Positions 24,859-34,585 of a stretch of DNA of 64,000 nt are shown piece after piece. Below the pieces are notes generated by a model. That model saw only the letters and a program-made list of their open reading frames with translations, did no database searches and was not told where the DNA came from. A program made the position numbers and the translations under genes. Source of the stretch: Perkinsus olseni. Taxonomy: Eukaryota > Perkinsozoa > Perkinsida. How positions within the stretch are numbered: position 1 is the stretch's first letter; each line of letters opens with the position of its first letter. The DNA is taken from positions 1 to 64,000 of the forward strand of contig JABANN010000084.1 in the NCBI GenBank assembly GCA_013115125.1. The letters are read 5' to 3'.

Positions 24859-25720
24859 TCATGAGTCAACGGCGGAGCTAGACAAAACAACTGTATCGCA
24901 GGTCAACCTAGTCGATGGACGGCGAATGTCCGACGGCCGAGTATCCGGATGAAAAGTACCTGCGGCCAGAGGATGAGATTTCGAGTGCGGTACATCTACA
25001 GCTTGCGAGGAGCGGGGATGACTATCCAACAGCCGCGGCCCTACACCCGTCCATATCCCTTTGTTTTTTCTCTTTCCGCAGCTCTTCAATCCTCACTTGC
25101 GACATGCGTTTCTTAGCCACAAGTTGGTCGTAGATCGGCCCCTGAGAGTCAGCGGCAAATGTCAAATAGAAAGTCTTTAATAGATGGTCCATCACCGCTC
25201 GAGATCGGTGAAGCTCCGACAGCCTCGCCGAGTGGGGGTCAATGCGCGGCGTGAACGTCACTTCCTCCTCCTCTGATGGTCCAGTCCGCTTGAGCCTGGC
25301 GCAGACCGCGGTTCATTCAACTGCTCGGCACAACGCTGCTTTTTGCACTCCTCTCACTCAGAATTCCTGTCCCTCACGCTAGTGGATACAAAGAGATGAC
25401 TGGAAGGCTTTCTAGATAGTTTGAGTTTGTAGTCAATGGCAGCGATGAAGTTCTCAAGGCTGACAGCCTCGCCTGAGTCCTCGACATAGGAGACTATATG
25501 TGACACCTGAAAATGAGGAACCAAGCGAACGAGCGTACTAGATTCATCGGCGGAGCTGTGCGCCCCTTCCCTACCAGGTCCCTCTCCTTCTCATCGTCAA
25601 CAACGCTCTTGTTGAGAGTAGCCGGGTTGATCCACTCACTCGGATCATCAGACCCCGGGAGACCTGAGGTCGAAAAGGTTTGCGGCCATCCACCGCGTCT
25701 GGTGACACATACATACACAA
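24859..25720 (-). CDS. Small 'FTP.I' motif protein (alveolate cytoskeletal/ciliary type)
   Basis: Exons join in phase: SDDPSEWINPATLNKSVVDD (then EKERDL), VSHIVSYVEDSGEAVSLENF, CARLKRTGPSEEEEVTFTPR (then IDPHSARLSELHRSRA), GPIYDQLVAKKRMSQVRIEE (then LRKEKKQRDMDG), and a short tail ending SSSAVDS. The block 'TFTPRI.. + PIYDQL..kk....ieeLR' is the repeated motif style common in uncharacterised apicomplexan, dinoflagellate and ciliate proteins that are often flagella-associated. An EF-hand-less acidic stretch precedes it. The 5' end above about 25.7 kb is undefined. It sits just upstream of Rab28 on the same strand. The role is inferred only by motif style. Confidence 0.6.
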
Positions 25721-25940
25721 TGCAGTATATACTGAATCAGTATCTAATACCCGAACACGCGCTCCACCTGAGCACCTCGATGAGGCGACCTCACAGCGAC
25801 GTGTGGCCAAGCTCACAAGCACTCTGGAAGCGGTGCTGGACCCTGCCGCCTACGACGCCTAGCCAATTGGTGACATTGAATCGAAGCCACTGGTGACGAC
25901 GCGGCATCGAACGCCACGCGATGTCAGGAGGTAGATCTCA

Positions 25941-26234
25941 ATGCATCATCTGTGTACGAAGCCGCCGAGGAAGACGGCCACAGACAGCACTAACAAGCTC
26001 AGAGTAAAAGGCACCAAACCTCTAGAGGTCGCTGACATCGACTACACCGGTCCCTATGATAGGACGAGCAGCTCCCCAATGGCTGTGGTTATGGTCTGTC
26101 CTCGACTGGTACCGGGCCCTGAGCTCTCTATTCTGGTGCACTGTCTCTCCCTCTCGTTCCATGAAGCTGGATTCCCGTCCATTCTCTGCTGCGACCGTGA
26201 CAGCATCATGATCTTTGACAAAGATTCTTCGTAA
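25941..26234 (+). mobile_element. Fossil integrase-like fragment of an LTR retrotransposon
   Basis: A single plus-strand frame reads ADIDYTGPYDR and then FHEAGFPSILCCDRDS, recalling the first catalytic block (D..GP) and the 'G.P..i.cDRg..F' block of retroelement integrases. It is a short isolated piece without terminal repeats or neighbouring pol parts. It looks old and incomplete. Confidence 0.4.
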
Positions 26235-26617
26235 CTATGAGAGTATCCTACCAAGATCTTTGGTCTATAACAACACCAATTCTGTCGAGGCAACTCAATG
26301 CGTCAAGAGAATCCTCTTCACTCTCCCCAATACGTCGACAAGATCGGACTCCGATCCGCCGCCGACGGAGCGGAGCGACGGACCGTCCAACGGATCCGTT
26401 ATCTCGCTCGCCTATAGCGCTCGAAACTGCCACTGCCAACAAATTCCCACCATGATACGGGGATAGAAATTTGACTCGGGACTTGGGAGTCGACATTTCC
26501 AAGTCGAGTACATCGACTTCTGGACCGCCACGGCGCCGTACCAAGCCCACGAGCTTGAAATCATTGGTCGTCCGCCAGTGGCAGATGTTCTTGATTAGAA
26601 TTCGGATACTTCTCCGT

Positions 26618-27408
26618 GCAATGCCCGCCACTGTGCTCGTCACCCATCGCATCTTGCTATTCATATCAGTCATGGCCACAGGGGTAGCCCTGCAGGCCAA
26701 CCCTTCCCAGGTAAGAAAGCACGCGTGCGAGAATAACAGACACTGAAATGATGATGATGCCAGCATCCCGTTCCGTGGTCGGAGGCCGCAGCCCCGCTGC
26801 TTAAGCCGATTGTTACTATTCATCACCAAATACAGGATGAACCAGGGAGAGATTGGGACGAAGACTGGGTCCCTGTCCTTCATTAGCAACGTTGCACACT
26901 TCGATACGAAGACTTGGTCGTGGAAGCTACAGTGGACGCTTTGGGAGTCCCCCCATGGGGACAATATGATAAAATTGAGATCTTTAGATCGATCGAGTTG
27001 AAAGAGAAAAGGATCATTAAAAGCATCACATACATGTGGGGCCTCATCGTCTCAGCTATCTAGTTTAAATCATCAACCTATGCTCATGTTTTCAGGCCGG
27101 GAGATTCTGTGATCTTCGGAACTCTGCATGATTGGCATGATGATGCAAAACAAAAGAGAGGAGCCGAGGTTGCGAAGGAGACGAAGGAGATAACTCTCAC
27201 TGACAGGCTGGCAGCCAATTATCCCCTGTCTTCGCTGTGGGCTCCCGCCGAGACCATTTTCAAAGCTAATGTGACGGAGCATACGTGCGCACAGTTTGCC
27301 AGCTACATCGAGAATAACCCGCGCAGTCCGTTCAAGAATGAAGGGGGAATGCCCTGGCTTTACCAGTTCATGTTCGACCCGAGCTTTGATAGATATGAAG
27401 GGTATTGA
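26618..27408 (+). CDS. Putative secreted protein, plus-strand exception in the left block
   Basis: Exon 1 starts at 26,618 with a signal peptide (MPATVLVTHRILLFISVMAT then GVALQA), ending at a GTAAGA donor. A middle region (about 26,760-26,990) stays open in two alternative frames (PVPWSEAAAPLLKPIVTI or SFISNVAHFDTKTWSWKLQW), so its joins are not resolved. A stop after DWVPVLH in the first frame means either a splice or a decayed gene. The last exon (about 27,101-27,408) reads GDSVIFGTLHDWHDDAKQKR and ends DPSFDRYEGY. One frame has TLRYEDLVVEATVDALGVP, faintly like a sulfotransferase motif, but this is weak. Read as a secreted lineage-specific protein or a recent pseudogene. Confidence 0.5.
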
Positions 27409-27455
27409 GGGGCAGGTAAAAGGAGAAGCAGTAGTGTGATAGAAGATGTTCTCTT

Positions 27456-27941
27456 GTGATGTGCATGATAATCATAATGGTGATGATGTTTTTGATAGTA
27501 CCACACCTCTCTTCGTTCGAAAGTTCCAATTGCCGGCAACCCATCGATCCACCAAGGATGTTGGGACTACAGCCACAGGAGCTTCGCCCAAACCGAATGA
27601 AATTGGAAAATCAGGAAGCGTTCGGAAGATGGCCACTCACGGATGAACATACCAAAGGTCTACCAAGCCACCTAACGCGATGTGCTCTATCCCATCGTGA
27701 CGAGCTTGCGGGTGATCTGGCTAAACGACAGACTGTCGTCAACAGGGTAGCAACAACACTTGCCAGCCCGCTAAACCCGTTGGATTCTCATGCTAAAATG
27801 TGCTCGAGAGCACATCTCATCTCAAAACGACTGACAACTACGGAGTTCGCAGTACGGAGTGTTGCATGGAGACATCTGTATTTCCCCACAACTCAAATTC
27901 TACGAGCTGGGGTGCAGGTGAAGGCGAAAAGACTTTCCTAG
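27456..27941 (+). other. 161-codon open frame of uncertain nature
   Basis: This plus-strand frame (LGLQPQELRPNRMKLENQEA ...) lies between a secreted-protein gene and the 3' end of a minus-strand gene. It has no signal peptide beyond a Met-rich start and no domain I recognise. It might be a remnant of a retroelement polyprotein, but I cannot show that. Confidence 0.2.
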
Positions 27942-30900
27942 TGAATTACTGTATTTGCTCTGTCGGATGATGCTCACCTCCCAAGGCTCGATACAGTCTC
28001 TCATACTTCTCCATCTTCTTCCGCTCTAAAATCTCCCTACTTCTCCCCAACGCTTTAGTCTCCGATGACAACTCCTTCGCTGCCTGCATACCATCGCCTC
28101 AATTCTCCAAGTGAAGGCCTACCTTAATGGCCGCCGACTCGGACTCCGCTGCTCGCTTCTTCAGCTCCGCGGACTCGCTGAACAGTCTCTGACGAACGGC
28201 ACTCCCATAATCGCTCGCACAGCACAGACTTACGTCGAAAATATCACTCGACCGAGTCGTTGTCCTCGAGCCACTCCGAGCTTCTGACCGTCTGGCAGAT
28301 TGCCCTGGGGAGTCGAACAATAACCGCTCTCTCGGAGTGCTGCCCGGAAGACTATCATCGCCTGAGAAATGATTTAGGTATTCGCAGTCTCTCAGAAGAA
28401 CCCGTCCGTTCGAATGCTACCAGCGGGCGTCACTCCACTAGAGGTGACCCAGCGTGGCGACGGAAACCGCGGCGAGCCGCTATCAGAGACTGTGCCTGCG
28501 CATGGTTAACAGCTCGATTGACCCAGAGTGAACAACGTCCTACTCGCGGTTGGTTGCCTCAGCACACAATGGCCATCCCTTAGAGCTCCGTGCGAGGCAA
28601 GAGAGCCAGGCCGCGGAGATGCTGCACGCTTGCTGGATCTGGCTTAATGATGTCCATCCAACTCCTCGATAGCTCGAAACTACTCACGAAAGTCTCCTGA
28701 AGAACATCTCCCTAGTCTCGTCGTTGGACGGTCGGTCATGCGCCGAGCCGATATCCGGCACAAACGTTGCCTCCTCGGGTAGATAGCTCTTCCATTGCTC
28801 CCGCCGTACCTAAAACGCGTAATAGGTCCTTGGTCACCTAAGATGAATGAATGACAATGAAGGCGTGCTCACCTTTCTCTGGAAAGCATCTTGATAGAGC
28901 GTCTCAAAGGGGCTTCTATTTTTTCGGAAGGGATTCCTCCGCTGCGCAATTAGCAAAGATTGCTGGTTGATGTGGGGCCTGAAGAGAACTGCAATGACGA
29001 GAAGCTACACTCAACATCGCCACTGGTCGCAAGAACAACGTCTCCGCCATCAGCAGCAGCAGACCATGTAAGGGCGTCGTAAGGGCCTGCCTTCGAGCAA
29101 TTCAGCCCCCACACTCCAGGAGGCGCCAACGATGACTCATCGTCGATAAGGTTGGTCAGCTCGGGGAAGCGGCATGAAAAAGGGGTTGCGAAGGAGAAAG
29201 CGGCGTACTTAGAGCCGCCACAGTCAAACCTCACATGAAAGAGCATTCCTTCATCCGCTGTTCCTCGATTTCCGACCTCAAACGTGCTGCCCTCTCGTCT
29301 TTCCACTTCCGCCGTGCTGCTTCCTACCCCCAAAACAGGCTCTCAGCTAGTTGAATAAGCGTGCAGAAACAGAGCTACGATACAACCATCCCTCATTATG
29401 AGTCATAATTTATGACGTCGTTCGGAGCTACAGTCGGGCCGCCATATTCTTACATCGGATGAGTCGGCCATCGATTGATTCAGCCGACTAACCCCCGGAC
29501 ATACTCGCTGGCTCGTATCTGCGACCATAGCCTGACGGGAAGCCCGAGCACATGAACTCACCAATAGCTGGCTTAAACGTGACTCCTCGAAGTTCCGCTT
29601 CTTCTCGCTCAGCCATGTGGTCCCGCTGGAGGTTCACGAGGTTTCGGATTTTCCTGGCTCGCGGGAGGTCTCGTAAACACACTCTCCATGTGAGCGTACC
29701 TCTCATGCATCCTATAGAGGCGGTGTCCCGGCGAGTCAGGTTGCCTCGTCACCTTAGGTCTGCGAAAAAATGTTACGCTTAGATACAACCGAGCCGAGCC
29801 TACTGCACCGCGGATAACAGGGCGCTCACAGACGGCGAGAGCAGGTGGCGCCTCGGCGGCCTCAAGTTCATCACCTCCTTGGCGATTGGGACTTTCTTTC
29901 ATCTTCCAGTTGCTCTTTCAGCTTGACCAGCCGTTGTTGCTTGATCTCAGCATGCTCATGAAGCTTCGTGAAAACCGACGAGCTTCGCTCCGCCCTCTGA
30001 TCGAGCTTTTTCTTCGTCTCTGCTAATAACAACTCAGCAGGACTCGCATGAACGGAGATTTCACCAGCTTTGGCAGGCGGCCCCCGTCGTCCTCCCAGCC
30101 CGCTCCTCAGTCCTCCTCGCCCCCTGCTCCTTACACCACTCCAAAGACGGTCAGCGCTGGCCCTCCATCTGCCTCCTCCCTCATCGCCTCTTTTGTCCTT
30201 ACAACGCAGACGTTCGATGCTCAACGCTGTACAGGAAGCCTCACCGGCTCAGTAGGGACGGCAGTCAATGGCCTCCTGCGAGGTGCTGACCCAAGCGGTG
30301 GGGAGTCCTCATTCGGCGATGGTACACGAAGGACTGGGGATGAGCCTGTCATGGTGACTGCTCACTCCCCAATGCAACGCCATCGAAATCATCATGAGGC
30401 TCCGCTCGAGAGGCGTGTCAGCAGCGATTAGGCGAAGCCGCTTACGATGTTCCACGCCTCTCAGATCGAACTCTATTTTATCCTCCTCGGGCTCCTCTCC
30501 TACCATTCTGGAGGGACGACCCAGCAAACGTAAATCTTCGTGTATTTTCTCGGTCAAGGGGACTGAACGCACCGGTTCCTGTCAGTTTCCACCAAGCCCT
30601 CGCCGATACTTGCTAGCTCGAGCGGTAGGCCATTGTCCTGTACGAACTGCTCGGCCAATCGCTCGATATCATCTCCTTCTTGGACCATGATGATGGACTG
30701 TGGCCTGGTCGGGCTGATCTCAACCACGACTCGTAGTATCGGTTCTGAAGCCGCAATCATCCAGCTGCAGAGAGGTATTAGAATGGTGATGAGTTGCTGT
30801 GTACAATGATGGTGTACTCTAAGTCCGACAAGAGGACCTATAACTTCCTAGCATGGAGTCGCTATGTTAGGTTACGTAGGTCAGGTAGGCCCTACGCTCT

Positions 30901-31221
30901 ACGCCCCTTCAACCGCGCTCCAAGTACCAGCATGAATATCGTGATTACTTGCTAGCCCTCGGCCGGTATAAGGACTCACTCACCTCTTGGCTGTGGCGAG
31001 TGACTCCCTCTCATCTCGCCGCATTCCTCACTAAATTCAGCCTCCTCTTCTGCCCCGATCTGTTGCAGCAGCATCGATGAGCTCCCCATCGAGCAGCTGC
31101 GGCGGAAACTATCATCCCTCCTCGCCATGGTGGGTGTTGGCACTGTCCACACTGGCCAGGATTCATTCTGTATCGCTTCCGAGGGATTCGCCAAGGATTC
31201 CTCAAGCGTCGGACGAGCCAT
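27900..31221 (-). CDS. Long coiled-coil protein with 'FKP.I' repeats (alveolate type)
   Basis: The start ATG at 31,221 gives MARPTLEESLANPSEAIQNE. In order: LRVVVEISPTRPQSIIMVQE with GDDIERLAEQFVQDNGLP (a 'v.i....i.v.eGDd...LA..F...h.L' block seen in many protist proteins of this type); EEPEEDKIEFDLRGVEHRKR; RAERSSSVFTKLHEHAEIKQ; DHMAEREEAELRGVTFKPAI; EIEEQRMKECSFM joined to PHINQQSLLIAQRRNPFRKN; VRREQWKSYLPEEATFVPDI; RLFSESAELKKRAAESESAA; and a final exon ending near 27,900. The spaced 'L.g.TF.P.I' units alternate with charged helices. At least ten exons. Such proteins are abundant in alveolates and often cytoskeletal or ciliary; no specific function can be given. Confidence 0.7.
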
Positions 31222-31326
31222 TGGTAATTTGGCTATTGGAGCCAGCGGGAATCTTCCCCATTAACAACAACTATACACATGAACGATGACATAGTATGAA
31301 ACTTCGTTGTAAATTTTGTTGCAAAA

Positions 31327-32100
31327 TCAATCACTCAAGCTCCCGATGCCCCCGGTCTCCTCCTCGCCATTTTGCTCTGGCTCAGCGTCAGACACCTGAC
31401 TATCACTGATAAATAGGGTTCTACCGGCAGCAGCACTACCTTCGTCGCAGTGGCCGCCACCGCCGATGACATCCACGGTAAAGGCGCTTTCTCAGTAACA
31501 CGTGGCTCTTCCTCTGCCGCCTTGCGATCATTCCGAGGCCTGACGAGAGTCGTGAACAGCATAAGCTCTCAAATGTAGCCAACGCGGCCTCCCTACCCTG
31601 CCTCCTGCTGCGCTTTGTCGGTACTGAGCGAATTTCCTCTTGACTCTTGAGAGAGCAATTCTAAAGCTTTTTTGACATCAGCCACCTCATCTTCGCTCCC
31701 ATTTCCCACCGATGGACTCCATACAAGATACGATCTGTCAAACAATACAATCGATCAAGCGGGCGTGCGCTCAGGAACTCGGTGGTGTAAAAAGTAACTC
31801 GGACTACCCTTCCTCCTTAAACCCAACTCGCTCCATGAACTTCCTCGCCGGTGAGCCCGCTTCCAATTGGGCTTGGAAGCGAGGCGTACGCAAATTGACT
31901 CGTCTGAACTTGTCAGACTTCGGGTTGTTGACCTACATAGCCGTCATAACACAGTCAGTACAAGGCGGGGGGAACACCCTTATTGACGGTGGACCTCTGA
32001 CAGCTAGCTAACCTTTCTGTAGCATACCCGGTCGCAGAATCCCCACATGACGAGAAACGGCGGCGGATCCCATGCGGCATTTAACGTTTGGCATCAATTT
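31327..32100 (-). CDS. PUB-domain protein with acidic tail
   Basis: The PUB domain binds the p97/Cdc48 C-terminal tail. An exon reads NNPKSDKFRRVNLRTPRFQA then SPARKFMERVGFKEEG, and the next begins SYLVWSPSV. Joined in phase they give the classic PUB core ('NP.d.KfRri...N..F......FL..vGF.e....Lv'). Downstream exons encode DEVADVKKALELLSQESRG, AAEEEPRVTEKAPLPWMSS and an acidic end (SDAEPEQNGEEETGGIGSLS). The exon upstream of the PUB core, with the start codon, was not pinned down. With the UBX protein at 49.8 kb this makes two predicted Cdc48 cofactors in the window. Confidence 0.65.
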
Positions 32101-32116
32101 GTTCTACATTAGACTA

Positions 32117-32204
32117 ACATTGGAAGAGATTGTATGTTCATACCAACTCATGGATGAATGAGACTCATGAGACTCATGTATTCATTCATGTTGTAACATT
32201 GGAT
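32117..32204. repeat. Hairpin-forming stretch bounded by 9-bp direct repeats
   Basis: AACATTGGA occurs at 32,117 and again at 32,196. Between them lie a direct repeat GAGACTCAT twice and inverted ATGAAT/ATTCAT elements. This resembles a very small insertion with target-site-like repeats, but it is too short to classify. Confidence 0.35.
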
Positions 32205-32389
32205 GAATGTCATTTTCAGACAGCCAGAATTGCTTCGCCGGAGCATAGCCGCTCGTGTACTACATTCCATTGCCAAATAACGAGATGACACGAGCAACTC
32301 ATAGACTGCACTGGAAGGCGTCCAGTGGACGTTAGGTATAACATTGTTCTACTCTAAACAAACGTTAAAAGAGCTCACAAGAGCGACGT

Positions 32390-32753
32390 TCAAACCGTGA
32401 AGGCCTTTTGGCATCCTTGAGTAACATGCCAGCACAATAATGTACTACAGTTGCCGGATGCGAGCCTTCTCCCTTGGACTACCAAGTTCCCCAATAGCAT
32501 TTTTGCAGTGCCTTTCATCCTCTCGTCCATCTTCTCGGCAATACCAGCTAAGTCCACCTCCTCCCCTGGTGAGAGCGACGACTCCATAGTCTCAGGCTCA
32601 CTCCCGACAGTCGTCGACGGTTCAACAGACGCTCTAACACCTGCAAGCAAATAAGCTCCTCTCGCTTCGCTCCGCCCTCGCCAACTAACCATTTTCAGCA
32701 GTCCTGCTCGGTTCCTCCTCTTCATCATCCATCACGATACCACCCGCTTTCAT
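32390..32753 (-). CDS. Small acidic protein of unknown function
   Basis: The start ATG at 32,753 gives MKAGGIVMDDEEEEPSRTAE. A 49-nt intron joins this in phase to VRASVEPSTTVGSEPETMES and EVDLAGIAEKMDERMKGTAK (then MLLGNL), with a stop at 32,390. About 105-115 aa, hydrophilic, with one predicted helix. No family is recognised. It lies just downstream of PEX14 on the same strand. Confidence 0.45.
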
Positions 32754-32854
32754 CGGACTTTTCCAACTCTCCCGAGCTTCGCTCCGCGAAATTGTCGCAG
32801 CGGTGATCTGATAGCGCAGCAAGGCACCCTGGCAATGATTTTCTCCGACCAAAA

Positions 32855-33875
32855 TCAAAGTTTTACTTCCTTCAAGGCCATGATAAGATCTGCGTGCTGC
32901 TTCAGTTGATTTTTCTGCATCTCCTCCAACATCTTCACCAGCCGGTCATCTCGACTCTCGCCTCCGTTCTCTTTCTCGCTCTTCTCTTCCACCACCTTCA
33001 ACCAACACTGTGGGAGGCCTATCAAGGCGGACGGTCTACCCGTTCCGCTTTCCGTTCCCGTTCGCGTGCCAGCAGCTCCATCAGAAGTCTGTCTCGTTCG
33101 GCCGCTGTATCAGTACTCCCTGAATAATAGACTGCGCCACCAATTGAAAGGCTAGTACTACCCGTGTGCTGCCGAGCTGCTTGCTGTTGCTGGTCTTGCC
33201 GAGCTCGGTTAAACAACCACCAGCCAGCCATGAGAGCTGTCCCCGCACCCACGACAGTCTGAGACGTACCTCTACCGCAATGAGGAGCGCCCGCACGTGA
33301 CAATTACTTTGAGGAGGGTGAGCCAGGTGGGCTCTGAGGGCGGCAATGGCGGAGGTGGTGGAGGCGGGAAGTACCTACGATAATATGGATCTGTGCAGGG
33401 ATAGTGTCGCTCCAAACGCTCCGTTGTCGCCCACTAGCGACCACTAGCCCTCGTTACACAGGCTGCAACTGCACCCCGCTAGGTATGGCAGGTGAAGACG
33501 TCGGAGGAGCAGTCTGGTTAGCCGAAGCATCCAGGCGTTGGAAGGAAGCGTCTGATGGGAGACTAGGACGTCCCTTTTGTCTCTCTACTGAACCTACTTA
33601 TTTCGGCATCGGTCAAGCCTTTAGTCCGGAGGAACTGCTCCTTTTGGGCTCTACTGCTAGTCGATGCTATCGTCCGCGGGTCGCTGAGGAACTTCATGGC
33701 CATCGCCACCTGACTGGCTACCATTAACAACACAACTTGAAGGACTCCTTACCTGATCTTCTCGAAGGTTAGGGAAGGAATGGGCCGAGGCGACAGCCAA
33801 GGGCTTGGGAGAAGGCTCCGCCGTGGTCTCAACCGACTCAGGCGTATCCTTTTTCTCAAGGGAGGGCTCAGACAT
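32855..33875 (-). CDS. PEX14: Peroxin 14 (peroxisomal docking protein)
   Basis: PEX14 docks cargo-loaded PEX5 at the peroxisome membrane. The start ATG at 33,875 gives MSEPSLEKKDTPESVETTAE. Exons then give the N-terminal PEX5-binding helical domain: REDQ+VAMAMKFLSDPRTIAS, AQKEQFLRTKGLTDAEI+N, ASFQRLDASANQ (compare the family's 'A..FL....v......kk.FL..KGLt..EI..Af'). A Pro-rich stretch (YYRRYFPPPPPPPLPPSEP) precedes a membrane segment, VVGAGTALMAGWWLFNR. A coiled coil follows (AERDRLLMELLARERERKAE, DDRLVKMLEEMQKNQLKQHA). A 44-nt intron joins the last two in phase. Domain order and length fit PEX14. Confidence 0.85.
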
Positions 33876-33982
33876 GTGCGTCAACTCAACATGAAAGTGC
33901 TTAGATGGATCGATTACAAGGGCGCGCGCTTCTGTATTTTGACAGTGGTCGGATGATGATGCTACACTGAACACGTTGAAAG
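33876..33982. promoter_or_regulatory. 107-bp divergent intergenic region between PEX14 and AC19
   Basis: The start codons of the minus-strand PEX14 gene and the plus-strand AC19 gene are only 107 bp apart, so both promoters and 5' UTRs must lie here or overlap. It is also the point where the prevailing gene direction switches from minus to plus. No TATA-like or other motif stands out. Confidence 0.5.
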
Positions 33983-34386
33983 ATGTCGTCTAAGGAGTCG
34001 ACTGAGGATCTCTGCGGCACTTATCAGTTGAAAAACGAGGACCATACTCTCGGCAACTCGGTCCGGTACGTCTTGTCCAAAAAGTAATATTGGAGAGGTG
34101 TGGTATTACTCTTCTCACTAGCGCCCTCGGGGAGCTAATTTTACGGCTAAGGGAATCTTGAGGTTGATTCTGGTCATTTTCAGTCCCAAGGTCGACTTTG
34201 CCGGATACTCAGTCCCTCACCCTAACGAGCCCTTCGTTAACGTAGTAGCCCTTTCGCCCAGCTGTAGCTCTCAGTACCGCCTTTCAGATCCGTGTCCAGA
34301 CCTATCCTGGCACTACTGCGGATGATGCTATGATTTGGGCGTTGGAGGAGCTGGATGTTATGTTCAATACCATTCAGAAAAAGTAA
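33983..34386 (+). CDS. RPC19: RNA polymerase I/III subunit AC19 (RPAC2)
   Basis: AC19 is the RPB11-like partner of AC40 in Pol I and Pol III. Exons 33,983-34,083, 34,184-34,241 and 34,288-34,386 join in exact phase and encode 85 aa. Diagnostic text: NEDHTLGNSVRYVLSKN, PKVDFAGYSVPHPNEPFVN (across the first junction) and IRVQTYPGTTADDAMIWALE, ending FNTIQKK. These match yeast/human AC19 ('EEDHTLGNsLR..i..np.V.FcGYsiPHPsE..vniRiQT'). It is shorter than the human protein (133 aa) because it has almost no N-terminal extension. Introns are 100 and 46 nt. Confidence 0.93.
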
Positions 34387-34585
34387 TAATACCAGAGAGT
34401 ATCCTGGGGAATGAAGGCTTTTCGACCACCGTGCGTTCGCACAGTGTCAAAGTGTCGGCGAGTCACTGGTGACCAGTGTAGTCCTGCACGATTTGCTACT
34501 CTTTTCATCGGTTGTAGTGAGTCCTGCCGTTTATCGTAGGACGAACTCAGGTACACCTCCGCAATGAACCGTTATCGTAGGAAGC

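Noticed and set aside
25513-25896. 127-codon plus-strand frame, possibly gag-like
   Set aside because: It is antisense to in-phase exons of the 'FTP.I' protein gene, which explains it better.
26248-26964. 238-codon minus-strand open frame
   Set aside because: It runs antisense to the signal-peptide exon of the plus-strand secreted gene and to the integrase-like fossil. It has no domain or exon partners, so it is most likely chance.
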